A stretch of 64,000 bases of DNA from JALZKA01 sp033856515 (GTDB taxonomy: Bacteria; Actinomycetota; Thermoleophilia; Solirubrobacterales; 70-9): the NCBI GenBank assembly GCA_033856515.1, contig JAWVEY010000034.1, positions 310,001 to 374,000 of the forward strand. Direction: 5' to 3'. The translations under genes and the position numbers were made by a program. Shown in pieces: positions 16,334 to 23,477 of the stretch (position 1 is its first letter; the number at the start of each line of letters is the position of its first letter). The notes beneath the pieces were generated by a model, which saw nothing but the letters and a program-made list of their open reading frames with translations, was not told the origin of the DNA and made no database searches.

Positions 16334-16549
16334 ATGCACAAACCACGAAAGCTCCTGATTGTCGCCCTGGCTGCCCTAGCGTTACTGGGAGCGGTTGGAT
16401 GCGGCTCAGAAGGCGAATCGCCGACGACCGGAGCCTCCGATGAAGCGCTACAAACAGGAACCACAACAACCAAGGCCGATGACGATCGAGTTGAAGGGAC
16501 GCCTGGCGTTCAGGAAGACAAGCCCGGCGATGTGCCCAAAGCTGATTGA
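16334..16549 (+). CDS. Small lipoprotein
   Basis: The protein has 71 residues. Basic MHKPRKLL, a hydrophobic stretch and the lipobox LGAVGC (Cys23) show export and lipidation. The mature part is about 49 residues, hydrophilic and probably disordered (Thr/Asp/Glu/Lys). Its stop overlaps the TTG start of the response regulator, so lipoprotein, regulator and kinase form one operon. A lipoprotein coupled to a sensor kinase may be an accessory sensor or a reporter of envelope state; this is inference. Confidence 0.75.
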   Translation: MHKPRKLLIVALAALALLGAVGCGSEGESPTTGASDEALQTGTTTTKADDDRVEGTPGVQEDKPGDVPKAD

Positions 16550-17247
16550 GATCAGAGGTGGCTGAGGCCGCTCCCCTGCCTCAGGCCCTGGTCGTCGACG
16601 ACGACCAGGGAATCCGTGATTCGCTGCGTCGGGGCCTCGGCTACGAGGGCTTCGGGGTCAGCGTCGCCATCGACGGCCCTGATGCCTTGCGCGCCATCGC
16701 CAACGATCCGCCGGATGTGATCGTCCTCGACGTCGCCATGCCCGGTATCAGCGGGGTCGAGGTCGTCAGCCGCCTGCGCCAGCAGGGCTCGTCGACCCCA
16801 GTCTGCATCCTCTCAGCGCGGGACGAGGTCGATGACCGCGTTGCCGGCCTGGCCGCTGGTGCCGACGATTATGTGGTCAAGCCCTTCTCAGTCGCTGAAC
16901 TCGCCGCTCGCCTCCACGCTCTAGTGCGCCTTCATCACCACGCTGGCGGCAAGCCGCTGAAAGTCGGGGATCTGAGTATCGATCCCAAGCGCCGCGCGGC
17001 CATGCGTGGAGATCGCGAGCTCGAGCTGACGACGCGCGAGTTCGAGCTCCTGACCGTGCTCGCGCGGCACGCCGGCGTGGTCCTGACGCGCAGGCAGCTC
17101 CTCGAGCAGGTCTGGGGCTACACCTGGGAGGTCGAGAGCAACTCGGTCGACGTCTTCGTCGGCTACTTGCGCAAGAAATTGGAGGCTGGGGGCGAGCCGC
17201 GAATGCTGCGGACCGTCCGCTCGGTCGGCTTCGTTTTAAGACCATGA
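16546..17247 (+). CDS. OmpR-family response regulator
   Basis: The protein has 233 residues. The receiver domain has the acidic pocket VVDDD (16-20), phospho-acceptor Asp62 in VIVLDVAMPG, and Lys112 in DDYVVKPF. The C-terminal winged helix (about 135-233) reads LELTTREFELLTVLARHAGVVLTRRQLLEQVWG and VDVFVGYLRKKLE, ending VRSVGFVLRP. TTG at 16546 overlaps the lipoprotein stop; GTG at 16558 is an alternative start. It is co-transcribed with the kinase that follows (overlap ATGA). Likely targets are the genes with the shared 17-bp site on either side. Confidence 0.9.
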   Translation: MRSEVAEAAPLPQALVVDDDQGIRDSLRRGLGYEGFGVSVAIDGPDALRAIANDPPDVIVLDVAMPGISGVEVVSRLRQQGSSTPVCILSARDEVDDRVAGLAAGADDYVVKPFSVAELAARLHALVRLHHHAGGKPLKVGDLSIDPKRRAAMRGDRELELTTREFELLTVLARHAGVVLTRRQLLEQVWGYTWEVESNSVDVFVGYLRKKLEAGGEPRMLRTVRSVGFVLRP

Positions 17248-18626
17248 TCAGGCCGCGCAGCCTGCGAGCGCAGATCACCCTGGCCAGCTGCTTGCTGGTA
17301 GTGATCGTGGTCGCGCTCTCAGGGCTGGCGATCGCGATCCGGATCGACAAGCAGGACCGCGATCAGGTCGATCAGGGCCTCGAGGCACGAGCGGCCAAGG
17401 TCGTTGCCGAAAGCGTCGAGCCCGCCACCGACGCTAAATCCTCGTCGGAGACGACCAAGCCCGCCGAGGAGAACGACCTCCTGGCCGGAAGCGAGTCTCT
17501 GACAAGGCTTCTGATCGGAACTACGGTCGTCGAGCAACGGGGCGAGAGCCTCGAGGGCGGAATCCCTGGAGCGGACGCTGATGGTTTGAGCACAATGACG
17601 ATCGAGGGTCAGAAGTGGCGCTCCCTTGTCGTCGCCGCGGGGCCGGAGCCAGAGCGAAGAGTCCAGGTCCTGCAGAGCCTGGAGCCGGTCGAGGCGCGCC
17701 TAGCCGATAATCGACGACTGATCGTGATCGTCGCCGCGCTGGCCAGCGCGCTGACCGGCGCCGGGGCGTGGCTCTTGAGCGGCCTGCTGCTGAGGCCGCT
17801 ATCGCGACTGCGCGACGCGGCGCTCTCGATCCACGCTGGCAGCGGCGATCAGCAGCTACCGACTCCAAACAGCCCTGCTGAGGTGGCCGAGCTCTCGGCG
17901 ACCTTGAACGGAATGCTCGAGCGCTTGCAACGAAGTATGGAAGCGACTAAGCGCTTCACCGCTGACGCCGGTCACGAGCTGCGGACGCCGCTGACCGGGT
18001 TAGGTGCGGATCTTGAGACGCTGCGGCGAAATCCGGGCATTTCCGCGGACAAGCGAGAGGAGATGCTCGAGGCGATGGGCGCCGAGCACCAGCGCATCGT
18101 TCGCTTATTGGACGGCTTGCAGAGTCTGGCCCGCGGAGACTCTGAGGTACTGCCGGGAAGGGAGGCGGTCGAAGTGAGCGAGATCCTCCGAGAGGCCGTT
18201 ATCGCCGCCCGCCGGAGGTATCCGAGGGTGACATTTCAGCTGACGCCGCCGAGCGAACCGGCCGTCCTCGAGTGCTGGTCGGACGGGCTTCGCCTAGCGA
18301 TCGACAACCTGTTGAGCAACGCAGCGATCCACGGAAAGCCCGATGGCCTTGTCGAGGCCTCAGTCGAGGTCACCGAGGAGACGATGGTCCTGGCCGTCGC
18401 CGATGACGGCCCCGGCGTCGACGCTAGCCTCCGCCAACGGGTCGTCAGTCGATTTTCTCGCGGCCCCGAGCCAAGAGGGTGCGGCTCTGGGCTCGGGCTC
18501 TCGATCGTTGAGCAGCAGGCGCGCCTGCTCGAGGGAGCGCTGAGCCTGGGCGAGTCAGATGCTGGAGGCCTGAGCGCCCAGATAACTCTGCCCAGGGGCA
18601 ATCAACCGTCGAGCGGCAAGAGCTGA
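17244..18626 (+). CDS. Membrane sensor histidine kinase
   Basis: The protein has 460 residues. TM1 is at about 12-33 and TM2 at about 158-180, enclosing an extracytoplasmic sensor part of about 125 residues rich in Glu/Lys/Ser. A HAMP linker (LLLRPLSRLRDAALSI) is followed by the HisKA motif FTADAGHELRTPLTG (His244) and the ATPase boxes NLLSNAAIHG, VADDGPGVD and GSGLGLSIVEQQ. It overlaps the response regulator gene and is the last gene of the operon. The ligand is unknown; redox stress would fit the reductase and peroxidase surroundings. Confidence 0.9.
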   Translation: MIRPRSLRAQITLASCLLVVIVVALSGLAIAIRIDKQDRDQVDQGLEARAAKVVAESVEPATDAKSSSETTKPAEENDLLAGSESLTRLLIGTTVVEQRGESLEGGIPGADADGLSTMTIEGQKWRSLVVAAGPEPERRVQVLQSLEPVEARLADNRRLIVIVAALASALTGAGAWLLSGLLLRPLSRLRDAALSIHAGSGDQQLPTPNSPAEVAELSATLNGMLERLQRSMEATKRFTADAGHELRTPLTGLGADLETLRRNPGISADKREEMLEAMGAEHQRIVRLLDGLQSLARGDSEVLPGREAVEVSEILREAVIAARRRYPRVTFQLTPPSEPAVLECWSDGLRLAIDNLLSNAAIHGKPDGLVEASVEVTEETMVLAVADDGPGVDASLRQRVVSRFSRGPEPRGCGSGLGLSIVEQQARLLEGALSLGESDAGGLSAQITLPRGNQPSSGKS

Positions 18627-18661
18627 GAAGCAGAGCGCCCTCCGGAAATGTGTGGCTGCTC

Positions 18662-18877
18662 CTACTTGTCGAGCGCCTCACCTGGGGGCGGGCAGCCTGG
18701 TACTGATTCACCGGCCGGCGCTTGCTCGCACTCGGCTGAAGGCGCCGACGCGGACTCGCCCTCGGTCGCACTGGCGCTGAACTCGGCCTGGTAGAAGATG
18801 ATCGCGGCCGTAACCAGTGCAGTAGCCAGCAGCCAGATCACGATTCGTCGCTTGAGTGTTGTGTCGGAAGGGTTCAC
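18662..18877 (-). CDS. 71-residue signal-anchored acidic protein
   Basis: The start GTG 18877 gives NPSDTTLKRR, then one membrane helix (IVIWLLATALVTAAIIFY), then an external acidic tail with two cysteines (CEQAPAGESVPGC) ending GEALDK. GTG at 18904 is an alternative start giving 80 residues. It converges with the kinase gene. The 17-bp site at 18982-18998 lies about 105 bases upstream. The layout resembles the 48-residue peptide at 14434-14580, so both may be small envelope partners of the reductase. Confidence 0.6.
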   Translation of the reverse strand: MNPSDTTLKRRIVIWLLATALVTAAIIFYQAEFSASATEGESASAPSAECEQAPAGESVPGCPPPGEALDK

Positions 18878-18904
18878 TTGTCTCAGACCCTGCGACGGCG
18901 ACAC

Positions 18905-19178
18905 CGGGGCTCAGGGGGAATGCATCCTCGGCGCCGCGCTATCGCAGGTGGTTAGGGGGTGAGTAGAGGCTCGCTCTCGTTCTTGTGAAGCGCATAAGAA
19001 TCGACGGGCGCAGCGAGGGGAAGCGCCTAACGGCACCAATCATGGTCTCGACGGCGGGGCCACCATAGGAGCCTCGCCAGAGACGGTGATCGACCCTGGA
19101 GACGCGTCGCCGACCGGTTGATCCCGGTGGTCTAGGTGCCGCAGGAGTGGTTCCGCCGGTTCGATCAGTCTCGCGCCC
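18905..19178. other. Non-coding stretch with a regulatory site
   Basis: No convincing gene is seen; frames here have shadow-like composition. It holds the second copy of the 17-bp site and, at its right end, a -10-like TACCTT (19179-19184). Confidence 0.45.
18982..18998. promoter_or_regulatory. 17-bp site, copy 2
   Basis: CTTGTGAAGCGCATAAG differs from the site at 16029-16045 at one base. Flanks make it a longer imperfect palindrome (TTCTTGTG ... CATAAGAA). Confidence 0.5.
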
Positions 19179-19192
19179 TACCTTCGCCGTCG

Positions 19193-19264
19193 ATGGGCAC
19201 ACGACCGAAATGGGCCAGGGCCAGCCTCTTGGGGGCGCAGAGTCGGCAGCCGGGGTTTGAGTGA
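19193..19264 (+). CDS. Possible 23-residue leader peptide
   Basis: A TACCTT hexamer (19179-19184) lies eight bases before ATG 19193. The 23-codon frame (MGTRPKWARA ... PGFE) stops at 19264, overlapping the GTG start of the next gene at 19261. It may simply be a translated leader that couples the downstream gene. Nothing else supports a functional product. Confidence 0.3.
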   Translation: MGTRPKWARASLLGAQSRQPGFE

Positions 19265-19632
19265 GTATGGAAACGCGGTTCGAAGCCCTCGCTCCCGACG
19301 CGCGTCGCAGTCTCGCGATGCGCGCGACGCATGAGGCGATCGCCACTGATCTGCTCCGGGAACGGGAACCCGAGTCCGAGTCACTGGCCCTGCTCAGCAT
19401 CTGCATCGTCGATGCCGGCCTGACCGGTGACCGCGCCGCACTCGCCGTCGCCGCCGCGCTGCTTGCTCGGTTAGTCAGTTACCTGCCAGCCGAGGCCGAG
19501 TGGCGCGAGCTGTGGGTCGGGCGGCTCTCGCTGCTGCGCGTCATCGCCCTGCAATCGCGTGCGCGACTGATCACGGAGTGGGAGAGCGCTGTGCCGTGCG
19601 CCGAGTCGCGTGGCACAGAGAGCGACTGCTAA
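19261..19632 (+). CDS. Unknown helical protein (123 residues)
   Basis: It starts at GTG 19261 (or ATG 19267). The protein is Ala/Leu/Arg-rich and helical (ARRSLAMRATHEAIATDLL, AALAVAAALLARLVSYL) and ends in an acidic, Cys-containing tail (AVPCAESRGTESDC). There is no signal peptide. It lies 11 bases before the frameshifted TIGR02391-type gene and may be co-transcribed with it. No family is recognised. Confidence 0.5.
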   Translation: MSMETRFEALAPDARRSLAMRATHEAIATDLLREREPESESLALLSICIVDAGLTGDRAALAVAAALLARLVSYLPAEAEWRELWVGRLSLLRVIALQSRARLITEWESAVPCAESRGTESDC

Positions 19633-19643
19633 TCCTCTTTGCC

Positions 19644-20332
19644 GTGAAACTAAGCGAAGAGACGATCGTCGAATCCCCAATCGATCAGCTCGGACTGATG
19701 GTGCTCAAAGACTTCATCAATACCGGAGGCTGGAACGATTACAACTACGTCAACGACGCGCGCAACGCCGGATACGGTCGCGACGCGCTCCGCGGCTCTC
19801 TGAGGCCTTCGCTTGGCTGAGAGCGCGAGGCCTGGTCGCCCCTGATCCCGAGCAGAGCTCGCAGAACGCGATCTTCGTAACCAAGATGGGGGAGATCGTC
19901 GCCAGCGAGGGGCCGGAGCACTTCTACGCGACTGAGCGGCTCCAGCGCGGCCTGCATCCGAAGATCGAGGCCGAGGCGCGAACACAGTTTCTGATCGGCA
20001 AGTACGAGCTCGGCGTCTTTGCGGCGATGAAAGCGGTGGAAGTGCGAGCGCGCAAGCTGGCCGGTTTCGGCGATGAGGTTCACGGCGTTGACCTGATCAA
20101 CAAATGCTTCGGTGCCAAGGGGCCGCTTACGGACTCGAGCGCGCAGAAGGGCGAACAGGAAGGGATGAGGGCGCTCTTTGCTGGCGCCTACGCGGTCTTC
20201 AGGAACCCGACCGGGCATCGAGAGGTCGACTACGACGACGTTGTTGAGGCCGCGGAAGTGGTGGAGACGGCCAGCCTGTTGATGCGCATCCTCGATCGGA
20301 TCGACCGACGCATTGCCGACCAGCAGACCTAG
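19644..20332 (+). pseudogene. TIGR02391-type gene with a frameshift
   Basis: GTG 19644 opens KLSEETIVESPIDQLGLMVL ... YVNDARNAGYGRDALRG in one frame, which then runs into a stop at 19820. The rest, LSEAFAWLRARGLVAPDP ... RNPTGHREVDYDD ... LMRILDRI, continues in another frame to 20332. Joined near 19795-19800, the two halves give one protein of about 228 residues like the TIGR02391 (Ymh-like) family, which I know from accessory and defence-associated loci. The break could be a real inactivating indel, a sequencing error or programmed slippage. The C-terminal RNPTGH motif is intact. Confidence 0.6.
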
Positions 20333-20343
20333 CGCGTCGAGGT

Positions 20344-21129
20344 TTAGATCCGCATCGCCAGCACCGTGGCCGCGCTCGGCAACGGCTCGGCATCAACCTC
20401 TCCGATCGCTTCGGGCTCGCCGACGGTGGCACCTTGCTCGGCCTCAGAAGACCCAGCCAAAAGCAAGTCGTGCACGTATGCTGGGGCCTCGGTCCACAGA
20501 ACGGCGCCGGGCATCGGTTGGCCGTGCTCAAGCCGTCGGAAGGCGCGCTCGCTGGCCGAGGCGCTGCCAAACGCTGGACAGCAGAGCAGGCACTGCCAGG
20601 GCCAGCTGATCGCGGCAACCTCTGCCGCGCTCGTTGTCTCGTGCTCGATCACCTGCTTGACCTCGTCGGCGCGGGCCAGAGTGCAGCCGCGCTCCTCGCC
20701 GGTGTGGCGCGGACAGCGATCTGTCTGCGACCCCTCGGTCGGACCGTTGAAGAAGAGATACAGGGGCAAGAGCCCGTGGGCCTGTGCTCGGCCGATCAGC
20801 TGATCGACCTGAGAGTGGCCATCTCCACCATGACGCAGCTGCCGGTAGGCGCTGCGGCTCAGGTCGAGCTTCTTAGCCTGGACTCGCATCCCCAATGAGC
20901 CGTTGTCGTCGACGATCCACCACTCGAAGTCAGCGCCGCTCACTGTCTCCTCAGCCAAGTCAAACTTTCTGACGCGGACCCGCTCTTGATGCTGGCGTGA
21001 GAGCTCAATCAGATGGTGGTCCATCAGCGCTCGCTCGTCCGGCTGGCCGTAGCCGAGCTCGGGCCCGAGCTCGAGATGGGCCCAGGTCTCGCTGGCCAGC
21101 GCGTTCATCGTCTGACAGATCGATTCCAC
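20344..21129 (-). CDS. DUF6615-like protein
   Basis: The protein has 261 residues with a GTG start, TAGGAT six bases upstream. Characteristic segments are ETWAHLELGPELGYGQPDE, RVRVRKFDLAEE, GADFEWWIVDDN, GMRVQAKKLDL and LLPLYLFFNGP. The D...EWW and QAKK pattern recalls a PD-(D/E)xK-like nuclease core, as in restriction and Mrr-type folds; that reading is mine and unproven. A Cys-rich part (CPRHTGEERGC, CLLCCPAF) follows. It is divergent from the gene at 21193 with 63 bases between starts. Confidence 0.6.
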   Translation of the reverse strand: MESICQTMNALASETWAHLELGPELGYGQPDERALMDHHLIELSRQHQERVRVRKFDLAEETVSGADFEWWIVDDNGSLGMRVQAKKLDLSRSAYRQLRHGGDGHSQVDQLIGRAQAHGLLPLYLFFNGPTEGSQTDRCPRHTGEERGCTLARADEVKQVIEHETTSAAEVAAISWPWQCLLCCPAFGSASASERAFRRLEHGQPMPGAVLWTEAPAYVHDLLLAGSSEAEQGATVGEPEAIGEVDAEPLPSAATVLAMRI

Positions 21130-21135
21130 TCGCCG

Positions 21136-21141
21136 ATCCTA
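21136..21141 (-). promoter_or_regulatory. -10-like TAGGAT six bases before the 21129 start
   Basis: Minus strand: TAGGAT, CGGCGA, GTG. Same geometry as the other leaderless starts, here with a GTG codon. Confidence 0.5.
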
Positions 21142-21179
21142 CGGCTGTGGAAATTCGCATTGCGCCCCCGATTTCGCCC

Positions 21180-21185
21180 TACCTT
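21180..21185 (+). promoter_or_regulatory. -10-like TACCTT before the 21193 start
   Basis: TACCTT ends seven bases before ATG 21193, back to back with the minus-strand promoter at 21136-21141. Confidence 0.4.
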
Positions 21186-21192
21186 GGCGCTA

Positions 21193-21846
21193 ATGGGACG
21201 CGGAGCTATGACCAACCTCCTAGAAGAGCAGGCGGCGGGCAGCCGCCGCGGCCGCCGGCGCGCGCCATCGCCGGCCTGGGAATCAATCTGGAAGATCAGC
21301 CCGGCCGAAGCCGAGCAGCGGATGCGTCATCCAAAGTACGAGGACGGGACTGGGGGCGCTTTGCCGCGCCGCTTTCGTAATCACCGCCTGCTCTGGTGGC
21401 TCGTGCCCCAGCGCGACCGCAAAGGCACGATGCACTCGCGTTACGTCACAGTCGGCCGGCGCCGCGAGGAAGACGAGAGTGGCGTCCGCTTCCCGGCCTA
21501 TTTCTGGTGCATCGAGACGACTCAGCCCTTGGACGGGAAGCGCGAGCTGACCAAGGTCAGCCTGGCGGACAATGACCTGCACCGGCTGATCCAGCTCGCC
21601 AATCGCGCCATCCCCGGCAACGGCATGTGGACCTTTGAGCGTCAAGACCAGGCTTGCGATGAGGCGGCGCTGATGATCGCCCACCGCCTAGGCGTCGACG
21701 AGCTCTACGGCTGCGAAGGGGTGCAAGCGGCGATCATCGGCCCCTCGATCGTCGAGGTCACCGACTTCAACCACCGCGCCCGCAAGCTCGGCGTTCCTGA
21801 GCTGATCGAGGAAAAGCGCGAGAGGGCGGCTGCAGCCGCTAAGTGA
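21193..21846 (+). CDS. Unknown protein (217 residues)
   Basis: A basic Arg-rich N-terminus (RRGRRRAPSPAW) precedes a compact part with many aromatics (HRLLWWLVPQRDRKGTMHSRYVTVG, FPAYFWCIETTQPLD). A C-terminal helical region follows (DEAALMIAHRLGVDELYG, DFNHRARKLGVPELIEEKRE). There is no signal or membrane helix. The start has a -10 hexamer seven bases upstream; a second ATG lies at 21208. I do not recognise a family. It is divergent from the DUF6615-like gene. Confidence 0.5.
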   Translation: MGRGAMTNLLEEQAAGSRRGRRRAPSPAWESIWKISPAEAEQRMRHPKYEDGTGGALPRRFRNHRLLWWLVPQRDRKGTMHSRYVTVGRRREEDESGVRFPAYFWCIETTQPLDGKRELTKVSLADNDLHRLIQLANRAIPGNGMWTFERQDQACDEAALMIAHRLGVDELYGCEGVQAAIIGPSIVEVTDFNHRARKLGVPELIEEKRERAAAAAK

Positions 21847-21876
21847 GCCAAGCCGTTGATCTGAGTGCGGCTGGCT

Positions 21877-22605
21877 TCAGATCAGCCCGCGGAAGCCGAG
21901 CTCGTTGTTTCCAAGGGCTCGCCCAGCGATCTCGTGCGCGTCGTTGATGTCCTCGAGGGAGGGGCCGAAGAAGGCGGCGAAGAGGATCGCCATGTACTCC
22001 TGCGTCAGCCCGTCGGTCTCGACGGCCAGGGTCGCCTCTTCCAACCCAGGCACGACCTCGATTGCCACGCCGATGCCCAAGAGGCCACCAACGCGGGTGC
22101 GCTGCTCAACGCCTGGCGTGGCCTGAGCGTCAGCAAGCAGGGAGTCGCACTCGAGTTCGACGACCTCAGCAAAGCGGGCGTCGCGATCGAGAAAGAGTGC
22201 CCGGTAGTCCTCCTCGGTCGGCAGAAGGGCGTCGCGGGCATCGAGCTCTTTGAAGTAGGGGAAGGCGTCGCCACTGTCCTCGAAGGTGTGCTCGGCGTAG
22301 GCCAGGAGCCAGATCGTCTTATTGTCCTCGTCGTGCCACGTCGCGCCCCGGTGTCGATCGCCGTAGGCCAGTCGGTAGACGGTCTTGCCGTGGCTGAGAG
22401 GCGCTACCTCGCGCGTGTCGACTGGCGTTTGGCGGCGGCGGTTGATGAGGGCGACGACGATCTCATGGTCGCCATGATCAGTGAAGGGATCGTCAGAGGG
22501 CGCGCCCAGGTCCTGCTCAAGACAGCGCTGGGTGATGCGCAGCTCGTAGTCCTCGCACAGGTATGAGCCGCCGCGTGCGACATCAACTAGACCACTCAAG
22601 GACAT
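21877..22605 (-). CDS. Unknown protein (242 residues)
   Basis: The ATG has TAGAAT six bases upstream. The central segment TVYRLAYGDRHRGATWHDEDNKTIWLLAYAEH is the most family-like part: short beta strands with a Trp/His/Asp cluster resembling RelE/HigB-like or NTase-associated small domains, but I cannot fix it. The C-terminus is acidic and ends ALGNNELGFRGLI. No partner antitoxin is directly adjacent; the RHH gene at 22685-22942 lies just upstream on the same strand. Confidence 0.5.
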   Translation of the reverse strand: MSLSGLVDVARGGSYLCEDYELRITQRCLEQDLGAPSDDPFTDHGDHEIVVALINRRRQTPVDTREVAPLSHGKTVYRLAYGDRHRGATWHDEDNKTIWLLAYAEHTFEDSGDAFPYFKELDARDALLPTEEDYRALFLDRDARFAEVVELECDSLLADAQATPGVEQRTRVGGLLGIGVAIEVVPGLEEATLAVETDGLTQEYMAILFAAFFGPSLEDINDAHEIAGRALGNNELGFRGLI

Positions 22606-22611
22606 TCGCGC

Positions 22612-22617
22612 ATTCTA
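22612..22617 (-). promoter_or_regulatory. -10-like TAGAAT six bases before the 22605 start
   Basis: Minus strand: TAGAAT, GCGCGA, ATG. Confidence 0.5.
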
Positions 22618-22684
22618 TCTTCGGCGCGGACGGTGGCCCGGCCGTCTTGCGGCCCTAAAGCCGCAATCTGCATCGCTAAATAGC

Positions 22685-22942
22685 TTAGGAGCGCGCGGCC
22701 TCGGCGGCCCCGGCCGCCCTGGCGTCGACCGAGCTGCTGGCCAACTCGGCCAGGCCCTGGGTGTCGCCGTTTCTAAGCAGCTCCGCTGCTTGCTCGAGGT
22801 TGGCGGCCAAGTCCGTCCTGTGCGCTTCTAGGTACTGAGCCCAAGCATCGCGCAAGACATCGGTCGACTGCCGACCCTGCAAAGCGGCGATTCGTTTGAC
22901 CTGATCATGGAGATCCTCCGGGATCCGAACGACAACACTCAT
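22685..22942 (-). CDS. Ribbon-helix-helix DNA-binding protein
   Basis: The protein has 85 residues. The start SVVVRIPEDLHDQVKRIAALQGRQSTDVLRDAWAQYL is a canonical MetJ/Arc-type RHH: one strand (VVVRIPE) and two helices. The C-terminal 40 residues form an Ala/Glu-rich tail. The ribosome-binding site AGAGGTGAGTGC precedes ATG. It may act as an antitoxin-like regulator. The divergent spacer to the gene at 23107 holds two AACATCGTTA repeats and overlapping palindromes that would suit a dimeric RHH protein. Confidence 0.75.
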   Translation of the reverse strand: MSVVVRIPEDLHDQVKRIAALQGRQSTDVLRDAWAQYLEAHRTDLAANLEQAAELLRNGDTQGLAELASSSVDARAAGAAEAARS

Positions 22943-23023
22943 GCACTCACCTCTGGCGTTCGATCATCGGGCTGTCTTATGCCCCCTCTGCGCTTTGTAA
23001 CACACCTATCGGTCATTTGCTGA

Positions 23024-23084
23024 AACATCGTTAGTAATCAGCATAGCTAGCGCATGCGACTTTGCTACGATGTAACATCGTTAC
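23024..23084. promoter_or_regulatory. Repeat/palindrome operator region
   Basis: AACATCGTTA occurs at 23024-23033 and again at 23074-23083, 50 bp apart. The second lies in overlapping palindromes CGATGT-A-ACATCG (23068-23080) and GTAAC-ATC-GTTAC (23072-23084), just upstream of the gene at 23107. It is a likely binding site for the divergent RHH protein. Confidence 0.5.
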
Positions 23085-23106
23085 GATCTCGTCAACGGAG
23101 GACGGT

Positions 23107-23238
23107 ATGGCAGACAGAAGAAGCGGTCGCGTGCCCCACGTGCGTGAGAGCGGTGGTGGCAAGCAGCCGCGTTCGCGCAACAAGGACGGCAGCTGGCGGC
23201 GAAAGCGGAGCGACGCTGGCAAGCGGCGCCGCAAGTAA
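23107..23238 (+). CDS. 43-residue highly basic protein
   Basis: ATG 23107 follows a strong GGAGGACGGT ribosome-binding site. The product begins MADRRSGRVPHVRESGGGKQ and ends SDAGKRRRK, with about 17 Lys/Arg residues, so it could bind nucleic acid or ribosomes. It is followed 18 bases later by a DUF2188 gene and, after that, by the unknown gene at 23478, in one tight operon. Confidence 0.6.
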   Translation: MADRRSGRVPHVRESGGGKQPRSRNKDGSWRRKRSDAGKRRRK

Positions 23239-23256
23239 CAACGGAAGGGAACTCCA

Positions 23257-23475
23257 ATGCGAAACGACGTGCACGTAGTTCACCGGCAGGGCCTTTGGCG
23301 GGTCGATGTCGAAGGCTCGGGCGAGTCATCTCGTCACCTCAACAAGGAAGCGGCCGTTGCCGCTGGCCGGCGACTCGGTCGCCAGCTGCGTTCCGAGCTC
23401 TACATCCATGGCCTCGATGGGCGGATCCAAGAGCGTGAGACCTACCGCCGCGACCCCTATCCGCCGCCGGGCTAG
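23257..23475 (+). CDS. DUF2188 protein
   Basis: The protein has 72 residues: DVHVVHRQGLWRVDVEGSGE, then HLNKEAAVAAGRRLGRQLRSELYIHGLDGRIQERETY. This is the DUF2188 pattern (a beta-hairpin, one helix, then HGxDGxIQERxxY). The function of the family is unknown. A second copy lies at 63286-63519. The stop is two bases before the start of the next gene, showing an operon. Confidence 0.8.
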   Translation: MRNDVHVVHRQGLWRVDVEGSGESSRHLNKEAAVAAGRRLGRQLRSELYIHGLDGRIQERETYRRDPYPPPG

Positions 23476-23477
23476 AG

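Noticed and set aside
18939..19406. 155-codon minus-strand frame
   Set aside because: Ser/Arg-rich shadow over the spacer and the gene at 19261; it would bury the 17-bp site.
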